From contig CAUYUJ010014751.1 in NCBI GenBank assembly GCA_963575745.1, positions 210,125 through 274,124 on the forward strand: a stretch of DNA of 64,000 bases, given 5' to 3'. Below, piece after piece: positions 61,116 to 64,000 of the stretch. The position numbers and the translations under genes were made by a program. The notes beneath the pieces are model-generated. The model had not been told where the DNA came from and searched no databases. It saw nothing but the letters and a program-made list of their open reading frames with translations. How positions within the stretch are numbered: position 1 is the first letter of the stretch; the number at the start of each line of letters is the position of its first letter. Origin of the DNA: Prorocentrum cordatum. Its lineage: Eukaryota; Sar; Dinophyceae; Prorocentrales; Prorocentraceae.

Positions 61116-62583
61116 TCCGTATCCTCCTTCTAACACGACGCACTGGTTTTCGTGTGAACCTCCTCCACCTTCGTTTGGCCTGTTGTAATAACCAGAACAA
61201 ATGTTCAGCACGCTGATTGTCATTATCCATATTCATAATATCTGACCAATCTAAAGCTTCAGCACCGTCTGATGATATAGTATCTGTGTCGGTGCCGGAG
61301 TCGAAATCCTCGTCTCCCAAGTAGGTGGATACACCGTCGGTTAGGGGGTTTGATTCACCCCATAAGGAACGGTGTGGTTGTGGTTCTCTGGAAGGAGGGC
61401 TGGTTGCCCAGCTTGGTTGTGATCGATCTCCTGCTAATAGAGCAGTGGATTCTCCAGGATCATCAGCCCATATGCTTGAGGGCCCGTTCCCAGGCTGGGC
61501 TTCAGTAGTCAAGGTAGTGTAGAAATTTCCACTACCAGATCCCCTTCCCCTTCCAAACACAGATCCTATATTGCCAGGAGACCGTTCGGATAGGTGGCCT
61601 ATCGAACGCATCCTCTCCAGCAACTCATCATACTGTTGTTGTGTTCGGGGCATTTGGTGATTGAGTGGCTGTAGAAGTTGCATGGCTCGCTGGTTGCCGA
61701 CGCCTAATGCGCGGAACAAGATCGTGGTTGGTAGTTGGAAGTTGGGAAGGTCAAATCCCACCGACTGTGCCTCAAGACGGGCCATTTCGAATCGGGTAAG
61801 GGTGACATCGATTCGTTCCCCGTGAGGCACGTGGAAGTCGATGAGTTGTGTGCCGGAAGTGAGCTGGCGCTCATCTTCCAGGCGTTCGAACTTCATGTTT
61901 AGGAGGAACATGATGTAGGTCACTGGGTCGGTGTGGACCCCATCGATGTCAGCACCATAATTTATGATGTCAGGCGGTACCCTCATGGCGAGTGTCCTCG
62001 CTCGGCCACCTAGGCCGCGTTGTATTGCGGCCGCTTGGGCCTGTGGCGTCATACGTCCGCTTGTGACGTTGAGCCATGCGTTGACCTCATAAACGTACTC
62101 GCGGAAAGGTACGTTGCCTTGAGGGTCCCAATATGGGCCATGTGTTTGCCCATCGGTGCTGTTGTCTCCACGACGCATGTGTCCGATTGCTGCCCCCAGC
62201 GCGAACCATATGATAGCGAAGATAACCAGCCCAAGGCTGTGTAGATAAGGGCGGTTATTAGGCGCGTTGCCGCGCTGGGGTAGCGCCTTGTCGAGTCTTC
62301 GAGGCGCTCTATCTGGCGGATCTCTCCGCCCCTGCTTCAAGTACTGCGCTTTTGGCTTGTTGCCGAGCGGTTGGTGGTAGCGCAATGATGAAGCGTATAT
62401 GGTACCAATGTCGTTGTCTAGACGTCGTACCTCTCGTGTCGCTTCTTGCTCTTGGATAGATCCTCGTAAACGTACTGGGAGTAATAGCGCAGGGTGGTAG
62501 GTGGTCACGAAGATCGTGCCGAAGAGTATGAGGCTAAGAAGAGCACGAGCTGACCACACGAGTGCGGCCAGCTCCGCTACCAA
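61069..62583 (-). CDS. Copia gag capsid-like N-terminal frame
   Basis: The frame is open from within the 5' LTR but has no ATG before about 62181 (MRRGDNSTDGQTHGPY). Residues before that include two hydrophobic segments (LSLILFGTIFVTTYHPALLL and LGLVIFAIIWFALGAAIG) and may be translated from a non-AUG codon or not at all. After the ATG comes a helical capsid-like region: REYVYEVNAWLNVT, TPQAQAAAIQRGLGGRARTL, LLNMKFERLEDERQL, ERIDVTLTRFEMARLEAQSV. Then a Gly/Ser linker and an acidic/Arg C-terminus. The last 15 codons are probably out of phase. Its position next to the primer site and its helical pattern identify it as gag. Confidence 0.75.
   Translation of the reverse strand: MVAELAALVWSARALLSLILFGTIFVTTYHPALLLPVRLRGSIQEQEATREVRRLDNDIGTIYASSLRYHQPLGNKPKAQYLKQGRRDPPDRAPRRLDKALPQRGNAPNNRPYLHSLGLVIFAIIWFALGAAIGHMRRGDNSTDGQTHGPYWDPQGNVPFREYVYEVNAWLNVTSGRMTPQAQAAAIQRGLGGRARTLAMRVPPDIINYGADIDGVHTDPVTYIMFLLNMKFERLEDERQLTSGTQLIDFHVPHGERIDVTLTRFEMARLEAQSVGFDLPNFQLPTTILFRALGVGNQRAMQLLQPLNHQMPRTQQQYDELLERMRSIGHLSERSPGNIGSVFGRGRGSGSGNFYTTLTTEAQPGNGPSSIWADDPGESTALLAGDRSQPSWATSPPSREPQPHRSLWGESNPLTDGVSTYLGDEDFDSGTDTDTISSDGAEALDWSDIMNMDNDNQRAEHLFWLLQQAKRRWRRFTRKPVRRVRRRIRRSLREKVKVSEVVGG
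62565..62582 (-). promoter_or_regulatory. tRNA primer-binding site of the Copia element
   Basis: Immediately inside the 5' LTR the sense strand reads TGGTAGCGGAGCTGG; the plus strand is CCAGCTCCGCTACCA, a tRNA 3' end with CCA. It resembles the initiator-Met primer site of Copia elements (TGGTATCAGAGC). Its direct contact with the LTR fixes the LTR boundary at 62583. Confidence 0.8.
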
Positions 62584-62848
62584 GTCGAAAGTGAGCCTGG
62601 TAACTCAAATAGCATCCGCTCCCATGGGAATCGAATGGCAGATAGCGTCCATTACTCTGCTGAGGTGGTTCAGTATGGGGAATGGACGGTATGATAGGAT
62701 AAGATCGATGTATCGGTCTTTCCAGCACATAGCGAACACTAAGGTAAGTGTCCGGGCAAATAGGGCGCGCGTGCCTTGAGCCAAAGGCAACGGCGCGCGA
62801 GCTATGCTCCCGATACTATAACATCTCCCAAAGAGCTACCCTTAAAGT
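62583..62848 (-). repeat. 5' LTR of the Copia element
   Basis: Nearly identical to 46775-47041. It should hold the promoter. On the sense strand TTATAGTATCGGG lies about 30 nt from the start. CCGTTGCCTTTGGCTCAAGG (62774-62793) resembles a shortened SL but is also part of a hairpin. Confidence 0.92.
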
Positions 62849-62853
62849 CTCCG
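62849..62853. other. Target-site duplication, right (CTCCG)
   Basis: Matches 46770-46774 exactly and abuts the 5' LTR. Confidence 0.7.
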
Positions 62854-63577
62854 CACTCCTCCCGGTTCCTTTTCTCCACCCCTTGCCGCTCCTCCTCCTG
62901 GGACCCTACTCTTGTCCACTCCATTCCCAGTCCACTCCACATCCCAGCGCTCCTTTCGACACGGTTGCAGTTCTCACCATCCTTCCGCGCCACTCTCCCG
63001 ACATCCCGCGTTCTTTTCAGGGTTCCACGAAACTTGTTCCTGACACCAGTTCGCAGCTGTACGTCCCCCCGTGGGGGTATCCACGATCTGTTGTTTCGAG
63101 GGGGTGGTACGTGGCGCTGTTTATGGCGCGACCCATGGCGAAACTTATTGTTAACCTGTGTTGGAGTGGCTGGCGCAAGCCATAGCGCAAGCTGAATCGC
63201 CACTAGCAGCGCAAATCATCGTCTTCCCTCCTGCTTGCCCCTTCCCTCCCTTCCTCCGATTCCTTCGTCCTCATTCTCCCCCGTTATCTGTTACCCTTCG
63301 TTATTAAAGGGCTTCACCAACCACACGTGGCAGGGAATGAATGTACCCCCCAAAGGGGTACGACCGAAGACGAAGAGGGCGGGTATCCAGGGTTTGGGAT
63401 ATGCATATTGGATGACACGCGAGCAGATAAGAGCGAACAGTCTTACTATGATTGTTGTTGTTGTTGTTTTTCCCCAAACAGCTTGCTGAACGGGGTGCTG
63501 TTGTGATAGAAACTAACTCCGGCCGAGGGAACGCGGAGCAGAGACATCCTCACACAAAAATTATGGTTTTGGCCGTT
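62854..63577. other. Flanking DNA without a recognised gene
   Basis: CT-rich (62854-63010), then unique sequence with a short (GTT)n at 63453-63470. It continues the CT-rich DNA that precedes the Copia insertion at 46660-46774, as expected if the two flanks were once contiguous. No protein domain was recognised. Confidence 0.5.
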
Positions 63578-64000
63578 TCGCTTGAGACATCCTGACAACT
63601 CTCGTTTCTGAGTTGGCCGGGATTGGCCGTTTTGCCTGAGACATCCTCGAAAAGTTGCGCTCTGGGACGCCGCGCGAGAGGTGGTCCGGGCCGTTTCGCT
63701 TGAGACATCCTCGAAACTCTGAGCCCCGAGGTGCCGTGCGAGAGGTGGTCCGGGCAGTTTCGCCTGAGACATCCTCGAAACTCTGAGCTCTGCGATGCCT
63801 TGCGCGAGGTGGTCCGGCCTGTTTCGCCTGAGACATCCCCGAAATTCTGACTTCGGAGATGCCGCGCGAGAGGTGGTCCGGCTCGTTTCGCCTGAGACAT
63901 CCTCGAACTTCTGAGCTCTGAGATGCCCTGCGCGAGGTGGTCCGGCCTGTCTCGCTTGAGACATCCTTGCAACTCTGAGCTCTGAGATGCCGTGCGCAAG
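63578..64000. repeat. 64-bp tandem array running off the window end
   Basis: The motif GAGACATCC recurs at 63638, 63702, 63766, 63830, 63894 and 63958, exactly 64 bases apart; earlier degenerate units are at 63541 and 63584. Units contain GGTCCGGSCNGTTTCGCCTG, then CGAAACTCTGAGCTC and GATGCCGTGCGCGAGGTGG-like ends. The array continues beyond 64000. Confidence 0.93.

Larger units (their letters stand above)
47163..62368 (-). repeat. 36 dispersed GNRA-tetraloop hairpins, sense form GCNNG-GNRA-CNNGC
   Basis: 14-nt units start (plus coordinate) at 47163, 47313, 47339, 47946, 48733, 49371, 49632, 50038, 51363, 51873, 52968, 53226, 54269, 54358, 54893, 54926, 55415, 55496, 55988, 56398, 56600, 56903, 57164, 58307, 58388, 58964, 59678, 59894, 59969, 60461, 60608, 60934, 61399, 61482, 62262 and 62355. 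On the plus strand each reads GCNNG, a loop complementary to GNRA, then CNNGC. Thirty-two are fully paired. 59969 and 61482 have one G-U pair; 62355 has one mismatch; 47313 has a mismatch and a G-U pair. Nine stem sequences occur. Loops: mostly GAAA, several GCAA, single GUAA, GAGA, GGAA. A longer related hairpin is at 59394-59411. Confidence 0.93.
46775..62848 (-). mobile_element. 16-kb Copia-type LTR retrotransposon
   Basis: Two LTRs of about 267 bp differ by one substitution and one single-base indel, so the insertion is recent. The element lies on the minus strand in the order 5' LTR, primer site, gag (62.2-58 kb), protease region, integrase, RT/RNase H, 3' LTR. The integrase-before-RT order is the Copia signature. 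It is much longer than the usual 5-6 kb Copia element because of an extended gag region with a RING finger and a long segment before the integrase. Its internal region is studded with GNRA hairpins. Reading frames change several times despite the young LTRs. Confidence 0.9.

Noticed and set aside
61570-61710. Further GNRA-like hairpins at TATTGCCAGGAGACC and GCTGGTTGCCGACGCC
   Set aside because: The arms do not pair, so they do not fit the hairpin family and were not counted.
1-64000. CRISPR arrays, bacterial operons or ribosome binding sites
   Set aside because: The window is eukaryotic nuclear DNA; the tandem repeats lack the unique spacers of CRISPR arrays.

Overview
This window is nuclear DNA of a dinoflagellate. 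The clearest marker is an exact copy of the dinoflagellate spliced-leader (SL) exon at 21740-21761. Supporting signs are high GC, very long TCC/GGA arrays, and retroelement architectures known from dinoflagellates, such as a C5-methyltransferase inside a tyrosine-recombinase retroelement. I found no confident host protein-coding gene; recognisable coding sequence belongs to retrotransposons.

Layout. 0-12.5 kb: TCC arrays, a palindromic TIR element, short dispersed repeats, a decayed RT/RNase H remnant (minus strand, about 3.3-4.8 kb) and a CTTAG/CATAG satellite-like tract. 12.5-21.1 kb: a decayed DIRS-like tyrosine-recombinase element on the minus strand (gag, RT with a DUF4326-like insert, C5-methyltransferase, RNase H, recombinase). 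It sits inside a tandem array found on both sides. 21.7-27.2 kb: LINE-1 of this window, a broken non-LTR element on the plus strand that starts with an exact SL plus a decayed second SL. 27.2-33.2 kb: GGA arrays and a second LINE fragment (ORF1 + endonuclease). 33.3-35.1 kb: TCC array, tandem repeats and a GGGTCGCGGGT minisatellite. 35.1-40 kb: a third LINE (minus strand) with a long open frame for endonuclease, RT and RNase H. 40-46.7 kb: tandem repeats and a nest of small inverted-repeat elements, including four same-orientation copies of one family. 46.8-62.8 kb: a 16-kb Copia LTR retrotransposon (minus strand) with nearly identical LTRs, a CTCCG target duplication and a tRNA-type primer site. 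63.6-64 kb: a 64-bp tandem array running off the window end.

Most striking observation. The internal part of the Copia element carries 36 short hairpins. Each has the sense-strand form GC-NN-G [GNRA] C-N'N'-GC. Thirty-two are perfectly paired, with nine different stem sequences, and every loop obeys the GNRA rule (GAAA, GCAA, GUAA, GGAA, GAGA). They occur in all three codon phases and in the 3' untranslated region. I found none in the rest of the window. The covariation points to selection or mobility at the RNA or DNA level, and I know of no described equivalent in an LTR retrotransposon.
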